DNA from: CAYSEW01 sp964430245
Lineage (GTDB): Bacteria; Bacteroidota; Bacteroidia; Flavobacteriales_D; Parvicellaceae
NCBI GenBank assembly: GCA_964430245.1
Contig: CAYSEW010000013.1
Coordinates: forward strand, 1-64,000
DNA: 64,000 nt
Reading direction: 5' to 3'
Below the pieces are notes generated by a model, which searched no databases, had not been told where the DNA came from, and was given only the letters and a program-made list of their open reading frames with translations. The translations under genes and the position numbers were made by a program. Of this stretch, positions 34,896 through 43,924 are shown in pieces. The first letter of the stretch is position 1. The number at the start of each line of letters is the position of its first letter.

Positions 34896-36281
34896 TTAGA
34901 TAATATTTTCTATTTCTTCTATAAATCGTTTTCCTAATTCATCTGCTTTAGCCGATGATTCACTTTCGGCATATATTCTAATAATTGGTTCTGTATTGGA
35001 TTTCCTTAAATGAACCCATTCATTCCCCAATTCAATTTTTACTCCATCAATTGTATTAATAGGTTGAGATGCATATTTTTCTTTCATCTTATTAAGCACC
35101 TCATCAACATTGATAGTTGGCGTAAGTTCAATTTTGTTTTTCGATATTACATATTTTGGGTAACTATCCCTAAGTTCAGAAGCTTTCAATGTGCTTTTTG
35201 CTAAAAGAGTTAGGAAAAGCCCAATCCCAACCAAAGCATCCCTTCCATAATGAAGCTCAGGGTAAATTACACCTCCATTGCCTTCTCCTCCAATAATTGC
35301 ATTGGTAGATTTCATTTTATTGACAACATTCACTTCTCCTACAGCTGCTGCATGGTATTCTGCACCATGCTTTTCAGTAACATCTCTTAAAGCTCTTGTA
35401 GATGAAAGATTAGAAACTGTGTTTCCAATAGCGTTGTTCAAAACGTGATCGGCTACTGCAACTAATGTGTATTCTTCTCCGAACATGGTGCCGTCTTCAC
35501 ATACTAATGCTAATCGATCAACATCAGGATCTACAACTATGCCAATATGTGCATTGCTTTCAATTACAGCATCACTAATAGCTGTTAAATTTTCTGGTAA
35601 TGGTTCTGGATTATGAGGGAATTGGCCATTTGGATCACAGTATAGTTCAATTATTTCATTAACACCAAGTGCTTTTAAAAGTTGTGGGATAATAATGCCG
35701 CCAGTGCTATTTACGCAATCACACGCTACTTTGAACTGAGCTTTTTTTATAAGCTCAATGTCAACAAGTGGAAGTTCAATTACAGCTTTTATGTGCTTTT
35801 GAAAATAGGTGTTATTATAAGTAATACCGCCTAGACTATCCACTTCGGAAAATTCAATATTGTCACTTTCAGCAATTTTTAATAATTCTTCGCCATCACT
35901 TTCAGAAATAAATTCACCTTTTTCATTGAGTAATTTAAGTGCATTCCATTGTTTTGGATTATGACTGGCTGTAATAATTATACCACCTTGGGCATTTTCT
36001 AAAGGAACTGCAATTTCAACAGTAGGAGTAGTTGATGGGCCAAGGTCTATAATATCAATTCCTAAAGATTGAAGAGTGCTCATACATAGATTTTGAACCA
36101 TTGGTCCTGAAATTCTTGCATCTCTACCTATTACGATCTTTATTTTTTGTGACTTATTCCTGTTTTGTATCCATTTGCCATAAGCAGCGGAGAACTTTAC
36201 AATGTCAATTGGAGTTAGATTTGATCCAGAATTTCCTCCTATTGTTCCTCTGATTCCTGATATGGATTTAATTAATGTCAT
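34896..36281 (-). CDS. glmM: Phosphoglucosamine mutase
   Basis: GlmM converts glucosamine-6-phosphate to glucosamine-1-phosphate for UDP-GlcNAc and cell-wall synthesis. The 461 residues match the Bacteroidota form. The start SISGIRGTIGG, the active-site phosphoserine in ITASHNPKQWNA (Ser106), the metal loop in VVDPDVDRLALV (DxDxD) and the sugar-binding GGEGNGGVIYP are all intact. The ATG at 36281 is used; a longer frame starting at 36344 would add residues with no family match. GGVIYP instead of the GEQSGH of proteobacterial GlmM is usual in this phylum, and phosphomannomutase activity is the alternative. Confidence 0.9.
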   Translation of the reverse strand: MTLIKSISGIRGTIGGNSGSNLTPIDIVKFSAAYGKWIQNRNKSQKIKIVIGRDARISGPMVQNLCMSTLQSLGIDIIDLGPSTTPTVEIAVPLENAQGGIIITASHNPKQWNALKLLNEKGEFISESDGEELLKIAESDNIEFSEVDSLGGITYNNTYFQKHIKAVIELPLVDIELIKKAQFKVACDCVNSTGGIIIPQLLKALGVNEIIELYCDPNGQFPHNPEPLPENLTAISDAVIESNAHIGIVVDPDVDRLALVCEDGTMFGEEYTLVAVADHVLNNAIGNTVSNLSSTRALRDVTEKHGAEYHAAAVGEVNVVNKMKSTNAIIGGEGNGGVIYPELHYGRDALVGIGLFLTLLAKSTLKASELRDSYPKYVISKNKIELTPTINVDEVLNKMKEKYASQPINTIDGVKIELGNEWVHLRKSNTEPIIRIYAESESSAKADELGKRFIEEIENII

Positions 36282-36440
36282 GTTTAATAAGTCTATTTTT
36301 TGCCGAATATAATAAGAAGATGTAAAAGGTTGTAAAAAGAACAAGTATTTAATCTACTGAAATTTAAGGATTTGGAGATATTGTTAATTTAATTGTGGAA
36401 AAGGTCCAATGGATTCATGTAAAATGCTTCGATATATAAA

Positions 36441-36448
36441 TAAATTTG
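36441..36448 (+). promoter_or_regulatory. -7 promoter box for the TPR-comA-aroE operon
   Basis: TAAATTTG matches TAnnTTTG and lies 24 nt before the ATG at 36473. No -33 element is clear. It would drive the five-gene plus-strand operon that ends at aroE. Confidence 0.4.
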
Positions 36449-36472
36449 TTAAGCAAACGATTCAGTTTGCCT

Positions 36473-37876
36473 ATGTTTGAAGAAAGTAATCATGATGAAT
36501 TTTCAATTGACAAGGTAGTTCGATTTGAACAAATGATCGAAAATGATTCTTTTTTGTTTTTAGATGTAGAAGATTACGAAGCCATTATTGACTATTATCT
36601 TGACATTGAATTTAACAAGAGAGCAAAAAAGGCTGTTGATGTAGGACTCGAACAACACCCCAATAATTTAACATTATCAATGATCTCAGCTGAGATGCTT
36701 TCAATAAGTCAAAAATACGATGAGGCAATCCGTGTTCTGAAAGGTGTACTTCCTTTTAATCCTAATAATGTTGATCTTTTATTAGGAATTGGAAGATTGT
36801 ATTCAATACTAGAAAAGTTTGATTTAGCAGAAAAATATTTTTCACTTGCTTTAGGGAATTCATTTGAGGATAGAGAAATGATCTTAAATGATTTAGCTTT
36901 TGAATATCAAAATATGGGAAATTGTGAAAGGGCTATTGATGTAATGAAAGAGATCCTGTTGTTGAATTCTGATAATGAAACTACTTTATTGGAGATTGGA
37001 GTAGCATTTAATGAAGTGGAAAGAGATCAAGAAGCAATTACATTTTTTAATCAAATAATTGATGGCAACCCCTATTCTTATTTAAGTTGGTTTAATTTAG
37101 GAACTATACATAGTAAATTGAACAATGAAGAAGACGCTTTATTTTCATTTGAAATGTGCTTAGCTATTAATGAGAAATTTAGTGCTGCATATTATGGAAT
37201 GGCCAATATTTGTATCATAAGAAAAGAATACAGGAAGGCAATTGATTATTTTAATATTACATTTAAAATTGAACAACCTCATGCATATGCCTATTGTAGT
37301 ATTGGAGAATGTTATGAAAAAATAGGTGAATACGATAAAGCATTGACATTTTATGAGAAAAGTTTGGAGCTAGATATTTGTCAAAGTAATGCATGGATAG
37401 GAATAGGAATAGTTAAGGATCTTAAGGATAAACCTTTACAAGCTAAAAAGTACATTGAAAAAGCACTCATCTATGATGAATACAATCCTGAGTTCTGGTA
37501 TATATATGCAGAGCTTTTACAAAAAATTGGATGTACTTCGGATGCAGAAGAAGCTTTTAAAAGAGTCGTTGAATTAGATCCTAATAATATTGATGCTTGG
37601 ATAGATTATTCTGATTTTTTATATGAAAATAATGCCCTCCAAAAAGCATTAAAAACAATAAGATCAGCTATCAATAATAATTCTGATGAAAATGGTGATC
37701 TACATTATAGGTTAATTGCTATGTTAATTGCTGACAATAAGCTAAGTGAAGCAAAAAATAAGCTACATTATTTACTCCAAAAAGACACTAAAACAGTAAC
37801 AAGACTATACGAAATTTATCCACAAGCTAAAGAAATCAAAGAAATTGTTGATATAATTGCACTATATAAAGGATAG
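36473..37876 (+). CDS. Cytoplasmic TPR-repeat protein
   Basis: The 467-residue protein is almost wholly built of tetratricopeptide repeats, about ten or eleven, such as DAYSYCSIGECYEKIGEYDKALTFYEKSL-like units, including the degenerate first 80 residues. There is no signal peptide, so it is probably cytoplasmic. TPR arrays are protein-binding scaffolds; the partner is unknown. The ATG at 36473 is preferred to the TTG at 36446, which lies in the promoter box. It heads the operon with phosphosulfolactate synthase 5 nt downstream. Confidence 0.85.
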   Translation: MFEESNHDEFSIDKVVRFEQMIENDSFLFLDVEDYEAIIDYYLDIEFNKRAKKAVDVGLEQHPNNLTLSMISAEMLSISQKYDEAIRVLKGVLPFNPNNVDLLLGIGRLYSILEKFDLAEKYFSLALGNSFEDREMILNDLAFEYQNMGNCERAIDVMKEILLLNSDNETTLLEIGVAFNEVERDQEAITFFNQIIDGNPYSYLSWFNLGTIHSKLNNEEDALFSFEMCLAINEKFSAAYYGMANICIIRKEYRKAIDYFNITFKIEQPHAYAYCSIGECYEKIGEYDKALTFYEKSLELDICQSNAWIGIGIVKDLKDKPLQAKKYIEKALIYDEYNPEFWYIYAELLQKIGCTSDAEEAFKRVVELDPNNIDAWIDYSDFLYENNALQKALKTIRSAINNNSDENGDLHYRLIAMLIADNKLSEAKNKLHYLLQKDTKTVTRLYEIYPQAKEIKEIVDIIALYKG

Positions 37877-37881
37877 CAATT

Positions 37882-38691
37882 ATGAATTTTGATTTAACTC
37901 ATCTTCCAAAAAGAAGTAAAAAACCCCGAGAGAATGGCCTAACTATGATGATGGACAAAGGTTTAAGTGTTAGAGAAACTGAGGATTTTATTGAAAAAGC
38001 AGGTGAATTTACTGATATTATCAAATTTGGATTTGGCACTAGTGTAATTACAAAAAATCTAAAAGAAAAAATCAAGCTCTATAAAAGTGCTGGTATCAGG
38101 CCTTATTTTGGTGGAACTCTTTTTGAAGTTTTTGTTGTAAGAAAAAAATTCAATCAATTCAGGAAAATCATAGATGAATATGATTTAGATCTTGCAGAAG
38201 TATCTGATGGTTCAATTGCTATTCCTCATGATGAAAAATGTGAATATATAAGAAAGCTAACACAATCTTGTACAGTAATGAGTGAGGTAGGATCTAAAGA
38301 AGCTGGAATTTTAATAAGTCCTGCAAAGTGGATAAGAATGATGACGACTGAATTAGAAGCAGGATCTTGGAAAGTGATCGCAGAGGGTAGAGAAAGTGGA
38401 TCTGTAGGGATTTTCAGACCTAATGGAACTCCTCATACCATTCTAATTAATAAGATTATATCTAAAGTAAAACCTGAACAGATTTTATGGGAAGCTCCTG
38501 CTAAAAAACAACAGGTATGGTTTATTAACCTTTTTGGTACAAAGGTTAATTTAGGAAATATTGCACCTCATGAAGTAATTCCATTAGAAACATTAAGATT
38601 AGGGTTAAGAGGCGATACTTTCTTTAATTTTCTTCCAGAAAAGATTATTGTTGAAACCAAACCAGTTATTGAAGAAAAAAAATCTAAATAA
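37882..38691 (+). CDS. Phosphosulfolactate synthase (ComA family)
   Basis: ComA adds sulfite to phosphoenolpyruvate to give (R)-phosphosulfolactate, first known from coenzyme M synthesis in methanogens and also found in Bacillus. The 269 residues have the family features: TMMMDKGLS at the start, IKFGFGTSVI, RPYFGGTLFEVF, EVSDGSIAIPHDEK, SEVGSKEAG, KVIAEGRESGSVGIF and the LGLRGDT end, an (alpha/beta)8-type barrel. In Bacteroidota, which lack coenzyme M, the product may feed sulfolactate or sulfonolipid synthesis; that is an inference. A rhodanese follows 21 nt downstream. Confidence 0.88.
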   Translation: MNFDLTHLPKRSKKPRENGLTMMMDKGLSVRETEDFIEKAGEFTDIIKFGFGTSVITKNLKEKIKLYKSAGIRPYFGGTLFEVFVVRKKFNQFRKIIDEYDLDLAEVSDGSIAIPHDEKCEYIRKLTQSCTVMSEVGSKEAGILISPAKWIRMMTTELEAGSWKVIAEGRESGSVGIFRPNGTPHTILINKIISKVKPEQILWEAPAKKQQVWFINLFGTKVNLGNIAPHEVIPLETLRLGLRGDTFFNFLPEKIIVETKPVIEEKKSK

Positions 38692-38712
38692 TTTTATCAA
38701 TAAAATAGATTA

Positions 38713-39024
38713 ATGATGAATGCAATTGATGTAGATAAGTTAAAGTCCTTTATCGAAAATAATGAAGAAATTCAGCTAATTGATATTAGAGAGGATTATG
38801 AATTACAAACTGAAGGTACTCTGAACGGATTGCATATTCCAATGGGGGAATTAATGCAGAGATTAGATGAATTAAAAGAAAATATGCCTGTTGTTTTTCA
38901 TTGTCGTTCTGGTAAAAGGTCTGCAAATATTTTGACTTATATGAAGATGAATGGATTGTATAAAGAGAATTATTATAATCTAGAGGGTGGAATTAATGCA
39001 TGGAAAGAGAAGTTTGGAAATTAA
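38713..39024 (+). CDS. Single-domain rhodanese
   Basis: The 103-residue protein is one rhodanese domain: LIDIREDYELQTEGTL, HIPMGELMQRL and the active-site loop FHCRSGKRS with the catalytic cysteine, then LEGGINAWKE. Such proteins carry sulfur as a persulfide or transfer it to an acceptor such as cyanide or sulfite. It sits between phosphosulfolactate synthase and the DUF368 gene, which starts on the base after its stop. A link to sulfite supply for ComA is tempting but only from position. Confidence 0.92.
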   Translation: MMNAIDVDKLKSFIENNEEIQLIDIREDYELQTEGTLNGLHIPMGELMQRLDELKENMPVVFHCRSGKRSANILTYMKMNGLYKENYYNLEGGINAWKEKFGN

Positions 39025-39957
39025 ATGAAAGAGAAGTTCCATAATTTCATTCCCACTTTTTTTAAGGGTGTTGGTATGGGTGCAGCCAATGTTATTCCTG
39101 GTGTTTCAGGTGGTACTATTGCACTAATTACAGGTATCTACGAAAAGCTAATCAATTCTCTAAAATCATTTGATGTTCATGCAATTAGATTGTTGTCTAA
39201 AGGTCAATTTAAAGCACTTTTTACGCATATTAATTTTAATTTTTTAGTGGCTGTATTTTTAGGAGTTGGATTAAGCATTGTTAGTTTATCTAAGTTACTC
39301 GAATTTTTATTTGCAAATTACCCTATCTACTTATGGGCTTTCTTTTTTGGGTTGATTCTAGCATCTGTTTATTATGTAGGCAAAACAATAGGTAGATGGA
39401 ATTTAAATACTGTTTGTTCTCTGATTTTAGGAACTGTAATAGCAATTATTATTTCGTTGCTAAACCCAACTACTGAAAACAAAGATTTATTCTATTTGTT
39501 TTTATGTGGAATTGTGGCTATTTCAAGTATGATTCTTCCAGGCTTAAGCGGTTCATTTGTGCTTATACTAATGGGTAATTATATGCTTATTTTATCTTCT
39601 ATTTCTGAATTAAATCTTTCAATATTAATTCCATTTGGATTGGGATGTGTATTTGGTTTATTGGCTTTTTCACATATTCTTGCATGGGTTTTTAAAAAGT
39701 TTAAGGACGCGACTATTTCTTTGCTAACCGGTTTTATTCTTGGTTCATTATTAATTCTTTGGCCATGGAAAAACACGTTGTTTTTAAAAGATGAAATAGG
39801 GTCTTTTATATTAAAAGATAATGAGAAGGTGGTTCAAGGATATGAATGGGTTATTCCTGATTTAGGTATTGAAACAATGACGGCAATTATGTTAATTTTT
39901 CTTGGGATAGCAAGTATTTGGATTATTGAGTTTATGGGTAATAAGATAAAGAACTAA
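39025..39957 (+). CDS. DUF368 membrane protein, PopT-type polyprenyl-phosphate transporter
   Basis: The 310-residue protein has about eight or nine membrane segments and the DUF368 hallmark GAANVIPGVSGGTIALITGIYEKL, with the second inverted-copy motif SSMILPGLSGSFVLILMGNY. DUF368 proteins (PopT) were recently shown, with the DedA family, to bring undecaprenyl phosphate back across the membrane, recycling the lipid carrier of cell-wall and glycan synthesis. The two PG(V/L)SG repeats here are intact. It starts right after the rhodanese stop and overlaps aroE by one base. Confidence 0.9.
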   Translation: MKEKFHNFIPTFFKGVGMGAANVIPGVSGGTIALITGIYEKLINSLKSFDVHAIRLLSKGQFKALFTHINFNFLVAVFLGVGLSIVSLSKLLEFLFANYPIYLWAFFFGLILASVYYVGKTIGRWNLNTVCSLILGTVIAIIISLLNPTTENKDLFYLFLCGIVAISSMILPGLSGSFVLILMGNYMLILSSISELNLSILIPFGLGCVFGLLAFSHILAWVFKKFKDATISLLTGFILGSLLILWPWKNTLFLKDEIGSFILKDNEKVVQGYEWVIPDLGIETMTAIMLIFLGIASIWIIEFMGNKIKN

Positions 39958-40697
39958 TGGATCTTTACGGATTGATAGGACAATCGCTGAGTCATTCATT
40001 TTCAAGCTCATTTTTTAATCAAAAATTTTCTGATGAAAATATAGAAGCTTCCTATTCTAATTTTGAGTTGAAATCTTTAGCTGATATTCATGAAGTTTTT
40101 CAATTAACAGGGTTAAATGGCTTAAATATAACTATTCCTTATAAGGAAAAAGTCATCCCTTTTTTAGATGAAATTGATTCTTTAGCTGCTAAAATTAATT
40201 CTGTAAATACCATTAAGGTTATCAGGGAACCTGAGGGGGTTAAATTCAAAGGGTACAATACTGATGTTTATGGTTTTTATCAGCTCATTAGAGCTTATTT
40301 AAAACCTCATCACGAAAAAGCATTGATATTGGGTACAGGTGGTGCTTCAAAGGCCGTTGCTAATGTGTTAATGGATTATGGCATAAAGGTGAATTACATG
40401 TCAAGAAAGCCTTCTAATTCAACTATTTTTAATTGGGATGAAATGAATGATTATTTTATTAAAAATCACCTTTTGATCGTTAATACAACACCTGTCGGAA
40501 TGTTTCCAAATGAAGATGATTGCATACCCATTATGTATGATGCCATTCAATCTAATCATTTAGTAATTGATCTGATCTATAATCCAAAAGAAACCCAATT
40601 CTTAAAGAAATGTAAAAGCAGGGGTTGCACTGCCTTAAATGGTCAAGCTATGCTAATTCACCAGGCATTAAAGTCGTGGGAAATTTGGAATCAGTAA
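39957..40697 (+). CDS. aroE: Shikimate dehydrogenase
   Basis: AroE reduces 3-dehydroshikimate to shikimate with NADPH in the chorismate pathway. The 246 residues show the shikimate-binding GLIGQSLSHSFS at the N terminus, the catalytic Lys in NITIPYKEKV, NTIKV, the YNTDVYGF Asp, the NADP loop ILGTGGASKAV and the VNTTPVGMFP and GQAMLIHQA motifs. The start overlaps the DUF368 stop by one base (TAATG). The gene is slightly shorter than the 270-residue typical form, as is usual for Bacteroidota. Confidence 0.94.
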   Translation: MDLYGLIGQSLSHSFSSSFFNQKFSDENIEASYSNFELKSLADIHEVFQLTGLNGLNITIPYKEKVIPFLDEIDSLAAKINSVNTIKVIREPEGVKFKGYNTDVYGFYQLIRAYLKPHHEKALILGTGGASKAVANVLMDYGIKVNYMSRKPSNSTIFNWDEMNDYFIKNHLLIVNTTPVGMFPNEDDCIPIMYDAIQSNHLVIDLIYNPKETQFLKKCKSRGCTALNGQAMLIHQALKSWEIWNQ

Positions 40698-40716
40698 CAA
40701 TCATTTGATAATTTTG
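40684..40716 (+). promoter_or_regulatory. Complete promoter for uvrB, -7 box 4 nt from the ATG
   Basis: TTTG at 40684-40687, a 21-nt spacer and TAATTTTG at 40709-40716 give a full Bacteroidota promoter, partly inside the end of aroE. Four bases (TATC) separate the -7 box from the uvrB ATG at 40721, so the message should begin at or within a base of the start codon. Confidence 0.65.
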
Positions 40717-40720
40717 TATC

Positions 40721-42739
40721 ATGAAATTCAATTTAACATCTACATTCAAACCAACAGGAGATCAACCAGAAGCTATTCAGGGTTTAGTAGATGGGATTAA
40801 TGATGGAGTTGCTGATCAGACTTTATTAGGAGTTACAGGTTCTGGTAAAACTTTCACAGTTGCTAATGTTATTCAGGAAGTTCAACGCCCTACTTTAATA
40901 TTATCTCATAATAAAACATTGGCTGCTCAGCTATACCAGGAGTTTAAAACGTTTTTCCCCGATAATGCTATTGAATATTTTGTATCGTACTACGATTATT
41001 ATCAGCCAGAAGCCTATTTACCTGTAACAGATACTTTTATTGAGAAAGATTTATCTATTAATGAAGAAATAGAAAAGTTAAGGTTAAGTACTACATCATC
41101 TTTGTTGTCCGGCAGGAGAGATGTTATTGTAATTTCTTCTGTTTCATGTATTTATGGTATTGGCAATCCTGCTGATTTTCATAATGGGGTTACGAGAGTT
41201 GAAAAAGGTCAAGTAATTAGTAGAAATCAATTTTTACATCAATTAGTAGATAATATGTATTCAAGAACGAATACAGATTTTAAAAGAGGAAATTTTAGGG
41301 TTCAAGGAGATACTGTTGATATATTCTTAGCCTATGATGATCATGCTGTAAGGATTGGGTTTTGGGGAGATGAAATAGAGTCTATTCATACATTGGATCC
41401 AATCAATAATACTTTAATGGAAGAATTTGATCATTTTTTAATTTTCCCAGCTAATATTTTTGTAACTAGTAAAGATTCAGTACAACGATCTATTGTTGAG
41501 ATTCAAGAAGATCTATTGAAACAGATTGATTTTTTTAATGAAACTGGCAGGTCATTTGAAGCTAATCGTATTAAAAGTAGGGTAGAGTTTGACCTAGAGA
41601 TGATGAGAGAGCTGGGGTATTGTTCGGGTATAGAAAATTATTCAAGGTATTTTGATCAAAGGAAAACAGGGGAAAGACCCTTCTGTTTATTGGATTATTT
41701 TCCAGATGATTTTTTAATGGTTATTGATGAATCTCATGCAACTATTCCCCAAATTAAGGCAATGTATGGAGGTGACCATTCAAGAAAATCTAACCTGGTT
41801 GAGTATGGTTTCAGGTTACCTGCAGCTTTAGATAATAGACCATTGAAATTCACTGAATTTGATACTATGCTTGGACAAAGTATTTATGTTAGTGCAACAC
41901 CATCAGATTATGAGCTGGAAAAGTCAGGCGGGGTATTTATCGAACAGATTATAAGACCAACTGGATTGTTGGACCCAGAAATTCATGTTAAATCTAGGCT
42001 GAATCAAATAGATGACCTTATTAACGAAATTCATCAGGTTGTAGAAAGAGATGAAAGGATATTAGTAACTACTTTGACAAAAAGAATGGCTGAGGAGCTA
42101 GATAAATATTTGTCAAAATTAGGTATAAGATCCCGTTATATACATTCGGATGTAGATACATTAGATAGGGTTGAGATTTTAGCTAACCTAAGGAAAGGGT
42201 TGTTTGATGTTTTGGTAGGGGTTAATTTATTGAGAGAAGGTTTAGACCTGCCTGAAGTTTCATTAGTAGCTATTCTTGATGCTGATAAAGAAGGTTTTTT
42301 AAGATCTGAAAAGGCATTGGTACAAACTGTTGGTAGGGCAGCTAGAAATATCAATGGAAAGGTAATCATGTATGCAGATAAAATAACTCGATCTATGAGT
42401 AAAACTATTGAGGAAACCAATAGAAGGAGAAATATACAGGAAGCTTATAATAAAAAGAATGGAATTGTACCTAAACAGATCGTTAAAAGTACAGATAATT
42501 CATTGTTGAAAGAGCAAGGAGAGGTGATGCCGAATGTGCCTTATATAGTAGATAATCAATTGTCTATCGCTGAAGATCCTATTATTAAATACATGAGTAG
42601 AGATGAATTGATGTCTTCAATAAAAAGAGTTCAGGGACAAATGGTAAGAGAAGCAAAAAAAGAAAATTTTATTGAAGCTGCACATTTAAGAGATGAGATG
42701 TTTGAATTAAAGAAAATTTTATTGGATAAATACAGTTAA
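40721..42739 (+). CDS. uvrB: Excinuclease ABC subunit B
   Basis: UvrB is the damage-verifying helicase-like subunit of nucleotide excision repair. The 672 residues match. Walker A is GVTGSGKTF (37-45), the beta-hairpin that clamps DNA contains FVSYYDYYQPEAYLP, the DEAD-like box is MVIDESHATI and motif VI is QTVGRAARN. The C-terminal UvrC-binding UVR motif is about residues 635-670 (VREAKKENFIEAAHLRDEM). It has its own well-formed promoter and does not depend on the aroE operon. The next gene starts 30 nt downstream. Confidence 0.97.
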   Translation: MKFNLTSTFKPTGDQPEAIQGLVDGINDGVADQTLLGVTGSGKTFTVANVIQEVQRPTLILSHNKTLAAQLYQEFKTFFPDNAIEYFVSYYDYYQPEAYLPVTDTFIEKDLSINEEIEKLRLSTTSSLLSGRRDVIVISSVSCIYGIGNPADFHNGVTRVEKGQVISRNQFLHQLVDNMYSRTNTDFKRGNFRVQGDTVDIFLAYDDHAVRIGFWGDEIESIHTLDPINNTLMEEFDHFLIFPANIFVTSKDSVQRSIVEIQEDLLKQIDFFNETGRSFEANRIKSRVEFDLEMMRELGYCSGIENYSRYFDQRKTGERPFCLLDYFPDDFLMVIDESHATIPQIKAMYGGDHSRKSNLVEYGFRLPAALDNRPLKFTEFDTMLGQSIYVSATPSDYELEKSGGVFIEQIIRPTGLLDPEIHVKSRLNQIDDLINEIHQVVERDERILVTTLTKRMAEELDKYLSKLGIRSRYIHSDVDTLDRVEILANLRKGLFDVLVGVNLLREGLDLPEVSLVAILDADKEGFLRSEKALVQTVGRAARNINGKVIMYADKITRSMSKTIEETNRRRNIQEAYNKKNGIVPKQIVKSTDNSLLKEQGEVMPNVPYIVDNQLSIAEDPIIKYMSRDELMSSIKRVQGQMVREAKKENFIEAAHLRDEMFELKKILLDKYS

Positions 42740-42769
42740 TTTTGGTACAATTCATGTAATATATTATTT

Positions 42770-43219
42770 ATGGTAAAAATCAGTTACAATATTTTTTTAA
42801 TAATTATTTTATTTAGTTATTGCAAGGCTTCAAAAAATAGCTCTTCTGTTCCTGTTGAAGGTATTTCAATTCCTGCTTTAATAATTCAGGATAATTATAA
42901 GCCTGCAAAAGACAATGGACTATTTAAAATAATTAGTGTTGAGTTAAAGAAAGATTTACTAACACTAAATGTTCAATATTCAGGCGGTTGTCAAGAACAT
43001 GAATTTAAGTTATATACTAATAAAAATTATGCTAAAAGTGAGCCGCCAAAATTAACACTTTCGCTAGAACATAACTCTAATGGTGATTTATGTAAATCTA
43101 TAGTTTCAGATACTCTTGTATTTGATATTTCAAATGCAAAATATCCTGGAAAAGAAAAAAAATATACAGTTAATTTATTGTTGGACGGTTATAATAAAGA
43201 AATAATCTATAAATATTAA
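42770..43219 (+). CDS. Putative lipoprotein with conserved SGGC motif
   Basis: The 149-residue protein starts MVKISYNIFLIIILFSYCKAS, a signal peptide with a lipobox-like FSYC (Cys18). The rest is a small beta-rich domain with SGGCQEHEFKLYTN, a cysteine paired in context with DLCKS; similar short SGGC-x-x-H-x-F exported proteins are common in Bacteroidota and remain uncharacterised. A TAATTTTG box at 42737-42744, overlapping the uvrB stop, could start its transcript about 20 nt upstream of the ATG. The end overlaps the convergent gene by 4 nt. Confidence 0.65.
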   Translation: MVKISYNIFLIIILFSYCKASKNSSSVPVEGISIPALIIQDNYKPAKDNGLFKIISVELKKDLLTLNVQYSGGCQEHEFKLYTNKNYAKSEPPKLTLSLEHNSNGDLCKSIVSDTLVFDISNAKYPGKEKKYTVNLLLDGYNKEIIYKY

Positions 43220-43911
43220 AGATTACTATATCCTATAGCTAAAACTATGGCACCTTTAGTAACTACTCTTACTTCATTGCCTGTGATTTCATCAACTTCT
43301 ATTTCTCTATCTATAGCTGGAATTATATAATTAATGTATAATCTTTTCAGCCTCATTTTAGCAATGATTTTTTCATCCACCTTTTTTCTGTCATTAAGGT
43401 TTTTTAAATGTTGTTCAGTGGAGAGGTGTTTGTATTTAGCGTCAACTTCGGCAGTGCCAATAAGCTTATCATACTTTTCATTTAAGAGAAGTAATTTATT
43501 TTCTTTTAGCTGTTCAAGCATTGGACCAGTTTCAACAGTAAATTCATTTTGACCAACACCATCTTTCTCATACAATAGCATTCGAGATTTATAATTTTTG
43601 GATTTGTCATAGATCTGAACTTTAATTTTATCATATCTAATCCCATTTGAATTGAATGAAAGTCTATATTCTGAATTTTGTACAGTACCTATTTCAACTT
43701 CTTTAGCATAGTTATATTCTTTATATGAAAAATGAGTTGTTTTAGAACCATCGTATCGATAAGGTTTTAATGCATTTCTGCATAATTTTCTATATTCAGA
43801 TAATTCGTTTAAGAATTCTTGATAAGGTGAAACTTGATTGTTCCTTTGAGCGTTGATATTTGTACTTCCAAAGAAGAAAAATAAAAAGGCTATAATAAAT
43901 ATATTTTTCAT
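43216..43911 (-). CDS. Exported protein of unknown function
   Basis: The 231-residue protein has a signal peptide (MKNIFIIAFLFFFFGSTNINA). The mature part is rich in Lys, Tyr and Asn and mixes strands and helices; residues 150-190 are a charged helical stretch (EQHLKNLNDRKKVDEKIIAKMRL). No family is recognised. It lies 13 nt downstream of a putative lipoprotein gene on the same strand and may form a pair with it. It overlaps the convergent gene by 4 nt. Confidence 0.65.
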   Translation of the reverse strand: MKNIFIIAFLFFFFGSTNINAQRNNQVSPYQEFLNELSEYRKLCRNALKPYRYDGSKTTHFSYKEYNYAKEVEIGTVQNSEYRLSFNSNGIRYDKIKVQIYDKSKNYKSRMLLYEKDGVGQNEFTVETGPMLEQLKENKLLLLNEKYDKLIGTAEVDAKYKHLSTEQHLKNLNDRKKVDEKIIAKMRLKRLYINYIIPAIDREIEVDEITGNEVRVVTKGAIVLAIGYSNL

Positions 43912-43924
43912 CAGTTTTTGTGGT

